64,000 nucleotides of DNA from Diphasiastrum complanatum (taxonomy: Eukaryota > Streptophyta > Lycopodiopsida > Lycopodiales > Lycopodiaceae): contig CM055101.1 in NCBI GenBank assembly GCA_029204225.1, positions 46,797,906 through 46,861,905 on the forward strand. The letters run 5' to 3'. Positions 33,901 to 46,000 of this stretch are shown here, in pieces; within the stretch, counting starts at the first letter, position 1; every line of letters starts with the position of its first letter. A program made the position numbers and the translations under genes. The notes under the pieces were generated by a model. The model worked only from the letters and a program-made list of their open reading frames with translations, did not search any database and had not been told where the DNA came from.

Positions 33901-35099
33901 ATGCAGGGCATCAACACCAAGCCCATTCTAAGGGCACATGACCATACATAGAAGGAGATTCATAAGAACCAATATACATTCCCAATTCCATATGGGCATG
34001 AATGAGCTTTATTGGAATAAAGGACCTTAGCCATAAAAAGGGGATAATACACTACCAAAGAGTATGTGGTTGGGACCCCCAAGCCCTCACAAAGTACATC
34101 TAAGGAGACCAAGTAATGGCCTAAAAGAAAAGTATAGAAGATACGTGGTACATGGAGAACCATACAAGGACCATAGAAGATCCACTAGTAAAAAATCCAT
34201 CATCAAGAAGGAACTCAAGTATCCACCATCATTGCCATTAAGAATTTTTTGTGGCCAAATTCAACAATCAAGACCTATCTTTGGATCTTGGGTACCAAGG
34301 ACTTGCATTTGCTATGATACTAATCTCTAATGAATGAAAATATTTTGGAATTAACAATAAGCTAAAATGGAATGATAATAAGAAACTAAGCAGCTTGAGT
34401 TTTGCAAACCTAAAGATATGCCTATGAAGTCCAAACTTGCCACTTGTTGGAAGAAAAACTCTCACACCCTTTTGGTGTTACGGAGGTTGTGTATGAATGG
34501 GGGAGTTGATGGGTCTTCCATTACAAGGTGGTAATTTATATTTGATATTTCAAAAGCATTATTGTTAAGTAAGGAAGGTTAAAAGTCATCTTCAAGGCTA
34601 GTTTCCAACTAATTTGTGTGAGAGTCAAGTCATAAGACATATGAAGCTCAAAATTCATCAATGCAAAAGGGTTTTACATATATATTAAGGATTTGTTTAT
34701 AATCAACTATGATGATAAGAATAAATGTAGCGTTGATATTATTATGTTTTACCAAAAGATATCCAAAAAAAAGTAGAATATTTATTGTATAATAGATTTG
34801 GCTTAGCCTACAAAGAAATGCATTGTTTGCATTACTTTGAAATTACAAGGATAGATTTATGCAAAAACTAAGGCCCCAGTTCCAGCCTTCATACACATAT
34901 CATCAAGGTGCACCTAATGTTGCACCAAGATTGGGACCTCCACCATAGTAACAAAGGCTGGCAATCGCCGCATCACCTGTTGGAGCAAATGTGCCCAAAG
35001 CTCCTATGAATCATGTTGTGGCAGAAGTTGAATATTTACCACCCGTTAAACCATGGGTGCTTTTAGTACAACCTTATTATGATTCTACAATGAACGAGT
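30901..35099. other. Long AT-rich stretch with no gene recognised
   Basis: About 4.2 kb of AT-rich sequence with only short ORFs (88 residues at most) and no domains, RNA genes or simple repeats that I can support. The last part, from about 34860, is Pro-rich in one frame and may be the gag front of the gypsy remnant that follows. Confidence 0.5.
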
Positions 35100-35945
35100 C
35101 CTATGTCGCATATGTTGTGCAAATACAGAAGTAGTAGGGCTGAATTATTCAAGGCTATTTTGAATGTGGCGAGAACCACCAAATTCACAAATGCCCAAGT
35201 AGAGGTCAATTCACACCATTCAATAGGGAATGTGGATATGGCCACACTTACAAAGATTGTCCCAAATAGACCACATTCCAATGTTCCACTAAATTTGGTG
35301 GCTATTTATTCAAGGCCACCACAAGGACTGAATACAAGAATGTCGGTTGCAAAGTCAAACCAATTCTACGCACCAATGTTAGCAATCACCCATGCTCAGA
35401 AGGAGAAGAATAAGTAACTTGCTACATTAGCTACCTACTCAGCACAAAATGTTCAAGGAAGAAGCTGTAGTTATTGATGGTGGTTCAAGCATTAACCTCA
35501 TATTCACTAAATTGTATGAAAAATGGGGTTTGCCTAAGCTAAAGTCTGTCTCTTTTTCCATAAAGTTGCCTGACTAGTCTACTATACACCCAAGAAGGAG
35601 AATTAAAAAAGTACCAATTCATATAGCTAGTGTATCACTTTTCTAATTATGGATCTGTCTCGGATACTCATAAGTTTCTATATGAAAACATGAGTGATCA
35701 GAGTTAACATTTCTTGGATAATACCATCAAAATTTTGCTGAAAGAGTTTTTTGTACTTCATCGATTTAGTACCCCATACTACCCAAGGGGCAATGGACAA
35801 GTAGAGTCATTCAATAAGATTCTATGCAACATTTTAACAAAGACTATAGAAGCCAGTCGTTCTAATTGGGAGCACAAGCTGCACATAGCATTATGGGCAT
35901 TTCAGACTGGATTTGGAATAGTTCTTGATGCAGATATTAAGTAAT
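35100..35945 (+). pseudogene. Ty3/gypsy remnant: gag zinc knuckles, protease, integrase (RT deleted)
   Basis: Two knuckle-like motifs share one frame: YFECGENHQIHKCP at 35156-35198 and ECGYGHTYKDCPK at 35228-35270. A protease-like AVVIDGGSSINLIFTKLYEK (active-site Asp codon at 35476) and SIKLPD follow at about 35466-35640. From about 35699 the frame reads ELTFLDNTIKILLKEFFV, HRFSTPYYPRGNGQVESFNK and HIALWAFQTGFG, the distal integrase core with its Glu. RT and RNase H, which should lie between protease and integrase, are missing, so this is an internal deletion. Confidence 0.85.
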
Positions 35946-36583
35946 CTAGTCTTCGAGCTTATTAGTTTTGTCTAGAATAGATTCCAATTCAAGGCCAGTT
36001 TCATAACTAAAAAACTTGAGAGGACCCAGACATTCACTTAGTGACATGTGGACTAGTGCATGATATGTGATAGCTATAGTATGGGGATAAAATCAGTGGG
36101 AATTTGAGCTATCTATCGGATGGACCTTGCTCAGTACCCGTGAAGGCTATATAATCCTACAATAACTCACCCATCTACAATCTTAGGTTGGTGGTTTTCA
36201 CTACTAGTTACCTCTCCTCTTCAATATTTAGTTGCCATGAATATCTAGTTACATAGCATGGGAGTAGGCTCTTGGGGATTGTTCTCGAGCTTTTACTTGG
36301 CTGGGTGGTTTGGCTCCACAATGTACTCTATGGTGTATTGTAAGATGGATCTTGGTGATTGTTACAATCTACATCAAGTATGATGGCCCAAATTACATAA
36401 CTATTGCTTTCTAATCAACAAGACTTAGTTTCTCAGAAGTACTAAGTTGAATTTGTCAACAGAATTCGACGTGATAGATCTCGGACTAGGTTCACTACTT
36501 ACTTGGCATCCAAATCTTTCATGAAAGAGCCAAGACCACATTGCTGAACCTGATAAAGGGAGGTTGATAGCTAAAAGTAGCTA
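35946..36583. other. Stretch with no gene recognised
   Basis: It may contain the worn-out integrase C-terminus of the gypsy remnant (FELISFV-like reading at about 35955). Nothing else is seen. Confidence 0.35.
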
Positions 36584-36817
36584 TCAATGATGCATTGAAA
36601 TAATTAAGAGAAAAATAGGCAAGAGAATAAATCTTACCCAAAGAATGCGCACAATTGTGACATGGGCATTCTCCAAATCTTTGTAACGTGGCACTCTAGC
36701 ACAAGGAAATTTTTTTGCGTTGACTTCTTTCTTCGTCTCTGTAGATCCCTCCACTAAATTCGAACTGGATGTATGCAAGCAAAGACAAGGCTGCCATTGC
36801 ATGGCTGCTTTGGCCAC
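36584..36817 (-). other. Possible exon, unrecognised
   Basis: A minus-strand frame starts MAKAAMQWQPCLCLHTSSSN and continues KKFPCARVPRYKDLENAH to a good splice-donor-like GGGTAAGA at about 36644-36637, after VRILW. The Ser-, Ala- and Lys-rich start could be an organelle-targeting sequence. No matching second exon was identified, so this may be chance. Confidence 0.22.
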
Positions 36818-37513
36818 AGAAGAACATCCACCAGTCCTACTCTAGATGCGATGAAACTGCGTCTATACCAGCACAGACTTCATAGCTTCAGTTCTAACCA
36901 GCTTAAACGTATAAGTAGTTTGTAAATTGATGCATTATGAGGTATGATTCTTAACGACAGAGCTGTTTACCTTGAGCATCGATAAGCTGTTTTGCCGATG
37001 ATATTTAAAGCTGTAAAAGTCTCATCGATTGCCTAAAACATAGTTTTTTATACTTGTCTATGAAGTCAATACAAGACTGCTTTTGTTTGCAGAAACTCGA
37101 TCTAACTTTTGAACTCATTCCACTGAAGTGTATTGAAAGGAAAGGCCACGTAAAATGTATCGTATAGCATTCAGTTTCAGACATGCATATAAGATGCTAT
37201 CAGTCATGACATATTAGAATTTTGAAATATTGCGCTACTAATTACATTATGTTTGAAAGACTGCATACTTGTGCTGGAAAATTGACCATGCAGTCGGCTT
37301 ACTAGGAACACATCCCCAGCTGCCCATTCACCCTCCATCAAAGGTATTTCAAACATCGGAATGAAAATTAAAAGTGAGTGACAGATAACTTCTTATATTT
37401 TGTTATTTTTAAGGGCCCATCTTGTTATGACGTTATATCCTGAACCTCACGTGCAACTTTCTATTTGTGTATTGCTCACACAAAGTTTACTTCTGGACAC
37501 TAACCATTGTAAG
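36818..37513. other. Stretch with no gene recognised
   Basis: AT-rich DNA without readable features before the LTR copy at 37514. Confidence 0.4.
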
Positions 37514-38181
37514 GTAAATCAGAGTGCATTCACAGCTCATGATCAAGAAGAAAGCACAAATCATTCTATGCATCATTCGCAATACATCAAAGCGTGAGAA
37601 CCAGAATCATCGATAACACAAAGCGTGGTTTCTGATTCGTATTCATTGTTGCTGAGAGACTCTCAATGGCGGCTTCGGCTACCTTTGCATCTACTCCCAA
37701 ACTACTGTCCAACTGGTAAGTGGACCTGTCGTGTCAGCAGCACCGTCATCTTTGTCATTGTCCCTTGGCTTCTAGTCAGAAATTCCTACTTGGACCTTGC
37801 ACGCCATGTTCCAAAGTTGGTTCACTTTGTCCAAAATCTTTTCTTGGTAGTCACTTGATCCAACTATTTCAGGGACTCCTGGATGACTCCGTTCTGTTTC
37901 TTGGCAACTCATTCGAAGATCTTCTTGTCGGCCTCCCTCTTTTGAATGAGCCAACATACTTTTCCATTCTGATTGCGGAGGCTTGAGGGGGTTGCAAAAA
38001 GTGGGTTGCTCATCATGCTCCTCTTCTAAACATGTTTTACATTAGTAACCTAGCATTACGTATTACCATGACGTAGTAGTTATGCGCCGTGAACAATCAA
38101 AAAGTAACTTATAATTGTTTATCTTTTGTCACAAGGCTGGGATTGACAGTTGGTGTTATGACACATCATCAAACACCAACA
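37514..38181 (-). mobile_element. 3' LTR of a minus-strand copia element
   Basis: On the minus strand it starts TGTTGGTGTTTGATG at 38181, directly after a purine tract (GAGGAAGGGGT, 38182-38192). It aligns in inverted orientation with 41305-41660, including cgatgattct and gaatgatgcatagaatga words. It carries about 360 bp (37625-37986) that the other copy lacks. The outer end is where the two copies stop matching, so it may extend further. Confidence 0.75.
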
Positions 38182-38192
38182 ACCCCTTCCTC

Positions 38193-38870
38193 AATCCTAG
38201 CCATTATCTATTACTCCCATTGCTTCCCTCAATCAATCAAATCTACATTTTGGTAATGCCTTAGTCATGATGTTTGCAATCATTTCATGTGTTGTACAAT
38301 AATTCAGGATCATTTTGTTATTCTGTACTAGATTTCTAACAAAATGATGTTGAATATCAATGTGCTTGCTTTTCTTATGAAAACCCCCATCTATCATCCA
38401 GATCTCCTGCCCAATCAGAGTCTACATACCCTGATATTCCATGACAGGGAGCTTGGTAACATAAACCATGTTTTATTGTTCCATTGAGGTACCTTAGAAC
38501 TCTTTTAGCTGCTTGCCAGTGTTTTAGGCCTGGGTTCACCAAAAAATGACTTAGCATACCTATAGCAGTGCAAATATCAGGCCTAGTGCACACCATACTA
38601 TACATGAGTGATCCAGCTGGACTTCTATAAGGACATCGATTCATATCAGACTATTCTTCATTCATTTTAGGTGATATTTCCATACTAAGTTTGATGCTTG
38701 GTTCCAATGGTGTCCCGACTGGCTTTGAATTTTCCATGCCATATTGTATCAACATATTCCGTATGTACCTTTCTTGATTTAGATGGATCCTATTGTTTTC
38801 CATGTCTCTGATTACTTGTATCTCTAAGCAATAATGGAGCTCTCCCATATATTTTATTTCAAATTCTGAC
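38193..38870 (-). pseudogene. Ty1/copia RT end and RNase H remnant
   Basis: The minus strand reads MGELHYCLEIQVI, LNQERYIRNMLIQYGM, PVGTPLEPSIKLS, RSPAGSLMYSMVCTRPDI, HWQAAKRVLRYLNGT and YVDSDWAGDLDDR. It then goes directly to HIDIQHHFVRNLVQ and MIANIMTKALPK, skipping the RNase H middle. One stop (38651-38653) interrupts it. The remnant ends in the polypurine tract of the LTR at 37514-38181, so the two belong to one element. The 5' side is cut at 38870, where the plus-strand integrase begins. Confidence 0.92.
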
Positions 38871-41020
38871 TTTCACTTGGACCGATGAAGATGGATTCGC
38901 TCTCAGGTTCGAGGTATGTTTAGACGTTCATAGATGATTACAACCGGATGACCACGATCTACTACCTAAAGAAGAAATCTGAAGTGTTTGATTCCTTCAA
39001 GAAGTTTGTGGCATTTGTAGAGCGACACACCTCGAAAAGGATACAGATCCTTAGATCTGACAATGGAGGTGAATACAAAAGCAAAGAATTCTCAAGATTT
39101 TGTGAAGTACAAGGGATTGAACACTAGTTTGCTCCTGCATACACACCAGAATACAATGGTGTAGTAGAAAGAAGAAACAGAATGCTAGTCAAAGGAGCCA
39201 GATGCATGATGGCACAGGCTCAGTTGCCAAGTCAATTTAGGGTTGAGGCAATATCTACAGTTGTACACCTGCTGAATAGATCAACAACGAAAGCGCTAGA
39301 TAACAAGACACCGTACGAAATGTGGACAGGTAGAAAGCCTGATATGTCATACGTACGTGTGTTCGGATGTGCAGCATATAACCACATTCCAAAAGAAAAA
39401 AAAAGCAAGCTCGATGACAAATCAGAGCAAACAATCATGGTCGGCTATTCAAACGGAACACAAGTGTATAGGCTCTATGATCTAACCACAAAGAAGGTTG
39501 TTTCAAGCAGAGATGTGAAGTTCGATGAGTCCACATTCCCTGGACTGAAAGACGAAAGAGGCCATGAGATCTTCACATTGCTGCCTATTCAAGAGGGAGA
39601 TCCAGGACAAACATCAAGTCAGAATACAGAGCCGCAGACTCCAAAGCAACAAGAAGTAGGGGATCAACCCCACGAACAAGAAACATTTGAGCAACGACGA
39701 AAGGAACCTCGAAGGTCAACAAGACAAAGAAGACCTTCAAACCATTACTCTGACAATCTTCAGTGGAGCGAAGATACACAGTTCAAATATTGCAGCTTCA
39801 CTGAAGAGCCAACAACATATCAAGAAACTATCCAGATTCCAGAAGGAGAATTTTGGAAGCAGGCAATGTCAAAGGAGATCGAGTTGATGAGACAAAACGA
39901 GGCATGGACATTGGAGCCACTGCCAAAAAACAGGAAAATAGTCACCTGCAAGTGGGTATACAAGAAAAAGATGAAATCAGATGGCACCGTTGGCCGTTTC
40001 AAAGCAAGGCTTGTCACAAAGGGCTATATGCAGAGATATGGTGTCGATTATTTCGACACGTATTCGCCGATGGTCAAGATGACAAGCACACGACTACTCC
40101 TTGCATACCCCACACATCACAATATGAAAATTCACCAGATGTGAAAACAGACTTTCTCCATGGAGATCTAGAGGAGGAAATCTTCATGAAGCAGCTTGAA
40201 GGTTTTGAAGACCTCAACAATAGACAATATGTCTGTCGGTTGCAGAGATGCATTTATGGTCTAAAATAGGCATCACGAGCTTGGTACACGAAGCTCGATG
40301 GTCTTCTGAAGTCTCTAGACTTTAATCCTACACAACCATACTGCAATGTCTACATTAAAAGAGTAGGAAAAGATTTTGTGATATTGACTATCTTCGTGGA
40401 TGATTATCTAATGATAGGAAATTCCTTGATGCTGATAAAAGACACGAAGAGTCAGATTTCTGAAAACTATGAAATCACAGATCTTGGAGAAGCAATAAAA
40501 TGCCTCGGGCTGGAGATCAGAAGAGATTGAACAAAGGGCAAAATGCACTTGAGTCAGTTAGAATACGCTAGAAAGGTGCTTAAGCAGTACCACATGATGG
40601 ACTGCAAAGAAAAGGCCACGCCAATGATAGCTGGAGCCAACTCACAAAGCAGGATTGCCCAAAAACAGAAGAGGAAGAACAGAAGATGGCAGGTATACCC
40701 TACCAAAACTTAATTGATAGTCTGATGTACCTCACAATTTGTACCAAACTTGATCTAGCTTTCTCTGTTTATGCCTTGAGCCAATTCTCTTCCAATCCTG
40801 GCCTAGCACATTGGCAAAACGAATCCTACAGTATCTAAAGGGTACCCATAATATGGGATTAACCTACAGAGCTGAAAATGAAGAAAAAGGATTTGAGCTA
40901 CACCACTATAGTGATGCAAATTGGGCGAGCTGCAAAGATGACAACAAGTCCATTACTGGAGAATGTACAATAGCGTGTGGAATTGCAATCAGCTGGACAT
41001 GCAAAAAGCAGACGCACTAG
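38871..41020 (+). pseudogene. Ty1/copia pol: integrase, reverse transcriptase, partial RNase H
   Basis: The longest pol in the window. One frame from 38876 to 40144 reads MDSLSGSRYV, FIDDY, LRSDNGGEYKSKEFSRFC, YTPEYNGVVERRNRML, VFGCAAYNHIP and MVGYSNGT (integrase). It continues with RRSTRQRRPSNHY and the RT entrance CKWVYKKKMKSDGTVGRFK, with in-frame TAGs at 38921 and 39125. A short deletion at about 40141 shifts the frame into DFLHGDLEEEIFMKQLEGF, IYGLK, the catalytic FVDD (40393-40404) and YEITDLGEA, with stops at 40267 and 40528. After more shifts near 40630-40810, RNase H appears (YSDANWASCKDDNKSITGEC) and stops at CKKQTH, about 41020. The element lacks gag, protease and the end of RNase H. 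Confidence 0.95.
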
Positions 41021-41304
41021 GTATGGAGGAGCTCAATGTTTTTTGCAAAAGTGTGCAGATGCAAGTAAAACGGAAGTCTGCTAGACACTCATAATCAACA
41101 TTTGGAGAATTTGTTGCTCGGTGTGGCACACTATCATTTCTCAAAGACCACATATGTTGTTCATGTCGGTAGCAGGAGCCCTTCTTGAAAGACAGGACAT
41201 GTCAACTCTCAATTCCACAATCATGTTGAGTGTCTATTGGGAGCATGCCAAATATTGCATGCAATTGGTGGAGTGAGCAATACACAACAATCTGTAGTAT
41301 GAAA

Positions 41305-41660
41305 TGGTTGCTAGTGTTTGATGATGTGTCCATCTGAGATAAAACACCAACTGTCAATCCTAGCCACGTGACAAAAGATAAACAGTTATAAGTTACTTTT
41401 TGCTTGTTCACGATGCATAACTACTACATCATGTTAATACGTAATGCTAGGTTACTAATGTAAAACATGCTTAGAAGAGGAGCGTGATGAGTAACCCACT
41501 TTTTGTATATGTACAGTGAATACAAATGAGTAACCACACTTTGTATTATCGATGATTCTTGTTCTCACACTTTGATGTATTGTGAATGATGCATAGAATG
41601 ATTTGTGCTTTCTTCTTGATCATGAGTTGTGAATGCACTCTAATTTACCTTACAATGGTC
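41305..41660 (+). mobile_element. LTR copy related to 37514-38181, opposite orientation
   Basis: It begins TGTTTGATGATGTGTCC and matches the reverse complement of 37514-38181 through ttaccttacaatgg at about 41660, lacking that copy's middle 360 bp. The 280 bases before it (41021-41304) are unclassified, so whether it is the 3' LTR of the pol at 38871 is not certain. Confidence 0.75.
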
Positions 41661-41817
41661 ATGGGCCCACACATGTAGACTTGCATGATCACATAGGAGC
41701 ATTCAGATCACTTGTAGAACCTACATTCTTTATTAATTTTTAGCTCAGATTGGTTTGTGCAACCAAATCCTTCTCTTTATAGGCAAATCAAAGAAGACAG
41801 AGGAATCTAGATAGGGC

Positions 41818-42490
41818 AATGATGGTGATGGACGGATCAGTAGAGGCTTTGATGATTGATCACCTAGAAGGGGACAACTGGAGTTGGAAGTTAAAGATTG
41901 TGCTCAAGGAGAAGGGATTATAGGGAGTAGTAGCAGGCACTGAGTAAGTCGAGCTTAATGGAGAGGGGTTTCCCAAGAACTGTCCAGTGGTTGAAGTCAT
42001 TGTTGCGAAGGATGCCAAGGCACAGATGTTGATATGCATGGCACTTGGAGAAGCTACCATATCTTATGTCAGGGATCAAGAAACTACAAAGGGGGCCGGG
42101 GATGCGCTGCAAAGTAGCTATCAGGCAAAAGGTTTCTCAAGTCACTTTGATGCTACAAAGGCAATTGACGAATACTAAAATGATTACAGGCAAATCTATG
42201 AGGGATCATATAGAGAAAATAAAGAATCTTGGACTACAGTTAAAAGTTGTAGGAGCAACGGTCGATAAGCAACAACCGATCTATACTTTGGTTACGAGTC
42301 TGCCTACTAGTTATGACCCACTTGTAATGATGCTTGACGGATTTGAAGAAAAGTTGGACTTAGAATTCGTAAGCAGGAGGCTGATTCAAGAGGAAGGCAG
42401 AAGAAAGGTCAATCCAACACAGCACATGATGGCTCTGCTGAGTGGATTCAAGAAAATGAATCTGAAAGGAGGAAAGCAAGCACAAACAAT
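41818..42490 (+). pseudogene. Ty1/copia gag remnant (plus strand)
   Basis: The frame opens at 41818 with LEGDNWSWKLKIVLKEKGL, then a stop at 41921 where the family has Trp, and another a few codons later. It resumes in shifted frames with AKDAKAQMLICMALGEA, then SMRDHIEKIKNLGLQLKVVG, TLVTSLPTSYDPLVMMLDGF and DLEFVSRRLIQEEGRRK, the usual copia gag (UBN2) blocks. It ends against a second gag in opposite orientation before reaching a zinc knuckle. Confidence 0.9.
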
Positions 42491-42912
42491 GGAAAAGCAA
42501 GGTATTGTTGGATTGAACCAGCATTTGTTGGCCGTATGCCCTGGTTTGTGGCAGTGATCGCAGGAAGAAGATTGTTGATTCGAGGACTTCATCTTCTCGA
42601 ACCTTGGCTTGTTCTTGTTCTTCTTCTTTCCTTTCATTGAGAGAGCCTTCTCTTGATCATTGCTTCCCTCTCCTTCGTCTCTCATCAGTTTCTCATCAAC
42701 GACAAGATTTATTGCTTTGTCGAATGTCATATCTGTTGGTAGACTCAGTATGAACATTCTCAATGGCTGATAGGATGTCGGTAGAGATTTCATGAAGTAC
42801 ATCAACTGTTGTGGTGCTGGGACCTGGTGCTCCTGTCCTAATGCAGTGAGTTGAGCGAAGATCGTTTTGATCTTCTCAACGTGCCTGTTGAGCTGCCAAC
42901 TGGCAGTGTGAA
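42491..42912 (-). pseudogene. Ty1/copia gag remnant with zinc knuckle (minus strand)
   Basis: One open minus-strand frame contains HVEKIKTIFAQLTALGQEH, YFMKSLPTSYQPLRMFILSL, NLVVDEKLMRDEGEG, a Lys-rich stretch and a CCHC knuckle CDHCHKPGHTANKC (about 42518-42562). This is the C-terminal two thirds of a copia gag. The frame is unbroken, so it is better preserved than its neighbours, but both ends are cut: at 42490 by the other gag and at 42912 by a simple repeat. Confidence 0.93.
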
Positions 42913-42917
42913 AGGTT

Positions 42918-42985
42918 CCCCTTCGTTTGTTTCGTTTCCTTCGTTTCCTTTCGTTCTTTTCGTTTCTTTCGTACCCTTTCATTTT
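42918..42985 (+). repeat. Degenerate ttcgtttcc-type simple repeat
   Basis: Reiterated words of 5 to 9 bases (ttcgtttcc, ttcgtttctt, ttcgtaccc) form a pyrimidine-rich array where the minus-strand gag breaks off. Confidence 0.75.
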
Positions 42986-43085
42986 GCGTCCCTTTGCGGT
43001 TTGCGGTCCTGGAGGTATGTTTACGATTCGCAAATGATTCGCGAATTGTTCGTCCTTCGAGTCAAGGGATGTTGACTTTCACGAA

Positions 43086-46000
43086 TTGTTCTCGTTCAAC
43101 CTTCGCTTCGTGTTTGTGTTGCGGCAAAGTTGCAGGACCATCTCTGACACTCTATGTAGAAGATTTGACAATTATAGTTGTAAGTGTGACCTTGATGATG
43201 CATGGAAGATAAATATTGTGAAAAATATTTTGCAGTGGATGTTTGTAGAAAAGGTGATGATGTGTGTTGCACCATTCTAGCATTGATATTTGGTGTTTTA
43301 TTTTGTTTTGTGATATGTTTAGGTGAGATCACATGTAAATTATGGTATATGCATGTATTTCGACATTATATAAATTACAGTTCGTTGATATTGTGACACT
43401 AAATGATAATTAAAGTTGAGTCCTTACTTCTTTGGTAGAATGATCCAAGAAGGATGCTACAAAGGGGTGGCATGTTATTCAATTGCCTAAGCAATTGAGA
43501 GCTAACAAGAGCAAGTACAGAAATTTGCTTGGAGAATAGAGATGAGAATTTCTTTTGGTATTTTATTGATTGTGTGGACAAGTTGGTTTCTAAGGAGGTA
43601 GGGTATATGGAATACTGTTGTAGGTGGATTCATGATCACAAAGTTATCATTTGTGATACAAGTGTTTGCAATTGCGCGGTTAGAAGGGTTTTACTAAAAT
43701 GGTGTGACTATAAATAGAAATTGAACTATGCTTGAAATAGAGGTTTGGAAGAGCAAATTTGAGGTGATAATATCAGTAAAATTTTCAAACTTGGATACTT
43801 TGCTTGGCAAAATATTGGTAAAAGGTTTTCAATCAAAGAGTGATCTAGGAGTTTGATGGGTGCATTAAGGATAACAAAGCATTGTGCGAGATAAGTGTGG
43901 ATGGTAATTGAGGATGTTTGGTGTAAGATAATAATCTTTGTGTCATTTCACATTTGGTAGATAAGAAATAAGTCAATTTCTTGAACGTTCATGTAGCTTA
44001 TTGCCAAATTTACTTTGATTAAAGATGTGTGTAAATATGTATCTATAGTTGCGGCAAAAACGAACGAGAAGAGAACAAGAAATGTGTACTTACAAATTAT
44101 ATGGTTGTTAAGTTTATTCTAAAGCTAGATGAATGTGAATCCAACAATGACTAGGTTCCTTTTACAAATCTGACGTTGGTGAGGTCACCACATTAGAGGT
44201 AAAGACTAGGTCTTAGCTTTATCACAATTGAGTTTGAAGTAGTTAGTCTAGGTTAAAATTCACTAACAAATGGTAAAATGTTTAAGTAAATATCTCTTAA
44301 TATGAATAAAAGATACTCGTATAAGTATGCACAAAAACATATCAACACAAAATTTTAATGTTGACCAATCTATATTGTTTATTTGCTTAAGATTTGACAT
44401 CATTCAATATTTAATGAATTGTATCATAATATAGTGCAACATATATCTGAACTTGTATATGTAACTTAAAATTTCATTATCCATTATCATTCATGAGTGC
44501 AAACTTTTTATTGGCCTACTCAAGGATAGACGTAACATCGTCTAGTTGAAACACCTAAAGAGGGTGAGATATAGATTATGCCTACACATGTTGTAAGGGA
44601 TGATGCAAATTGTTGCATTCTCACATGGTCTCTCTACTACTAACTTTCCAATCATACAGGAGATCTAACATGAAACATGTCTTATTTAATTACTAAATAG
44701 CATGCTAAAAAAACATTTTGCTAGGTTATTCATTAGAAAATGCAATTATTAAAAAAAATACTAAAATTATACAAAGTAGGATCTACCAAGAATCATAGGA
44801 TCTAAAAAAGGTTAGTCCTTCTTACTTGACTCATTGATTTTGTGATATCATACATATAATTTACTCCATTCAAACCACATACTTTAATCGAATATCACCC
44901 AATATCTAGTTTCATGACTAAAATCGTGGTTCCTCATGAAGATGTGTGAATCACTATCATTAAATGTCCAAATCAATGCAACAACATACAAAAAATAGGC
45001 TAAAATCAATTCTCAAGAATGTGACCCTCCTGGGATGCTAGCATGTCAACAAAGATACATCTATTTTAATGATCAACAAAAGTTTCATAAAGCTTGATGC
45101 ACTCAAGTGTCATGGGAGTAGCTCTACTACCATAAAAATATTCTAGTAATTCAAATGCTTTAAGATACATATATAAAGAAAGCCTTTACTTGGTAGTTAT
45201 TGTCAACAAATGATGCTCCTTGTCAACAATCGTAACACCATACCTTACATTAAAACCCAATCGTACAATAATGTGTCATAGCCATGTAGTAAATAATGTC
45301 AAAATTACATATGTAACTATGAGAAGAATGTAAGCATTTGATGTATGCTTTGTGCAAATTGTCAACTTGCTTTCATACTCGAAACATATTAAATGTTTCC
45401 AATGGACACCTCATTGACAAATACTAGGTCCAACAATTGTTTCAATTTTCACCCACATTCTTGAAATAATCACAGTAATTCATGTTTGAGCAAGCATGTT
45501 TCTATGAGAGTGACAAAATCCATTTAGTTCCTTGCAAGGCAAACAATATACTACCTTTATTGTTTAATCACCAAACATCTAATAAGTGAAGAGCTATATG
45601 AGGATTAAGGTCACGAAGCTAGTGAATGGTGGTGGTGGTGAAATGAACTAAAGCATGTTCATAGTAAAGCTTTATACATTATATACGTGGACTCTAGAAG
45701 GAATCCTTTGATGGCAAAGTATGACATGAGGGTCCATGAATCACATCCATAAGGTTGGTTGGGTGAGCGTATATGTAACAACATTAGTGCAAGACCCCAC
45801 ATTGGCAGCATTGAATTTATCTCTTGGATAGATTTAAAGAGATTTTTTTTTCTTGTTTCCAAGAAGCTAATCACAAGCTGGAGCAATTATAGAGTGTGTG
45901 TGTGTTCAAGTTGTGAGCTGAACTATAGTGATTGTTGGGTTGCAGGTGTGATCTGTGACCATTTCGTTGATGTGCGGGATTTGACTCATACATAGGGTTG

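Noticed and set aside
43440-43720. Protein-like frame around YCCRWIHDHKVIICDTSVCN
   Set aside because: No family recognised, no splice sites and surrounding frames are closed; too weak to call.
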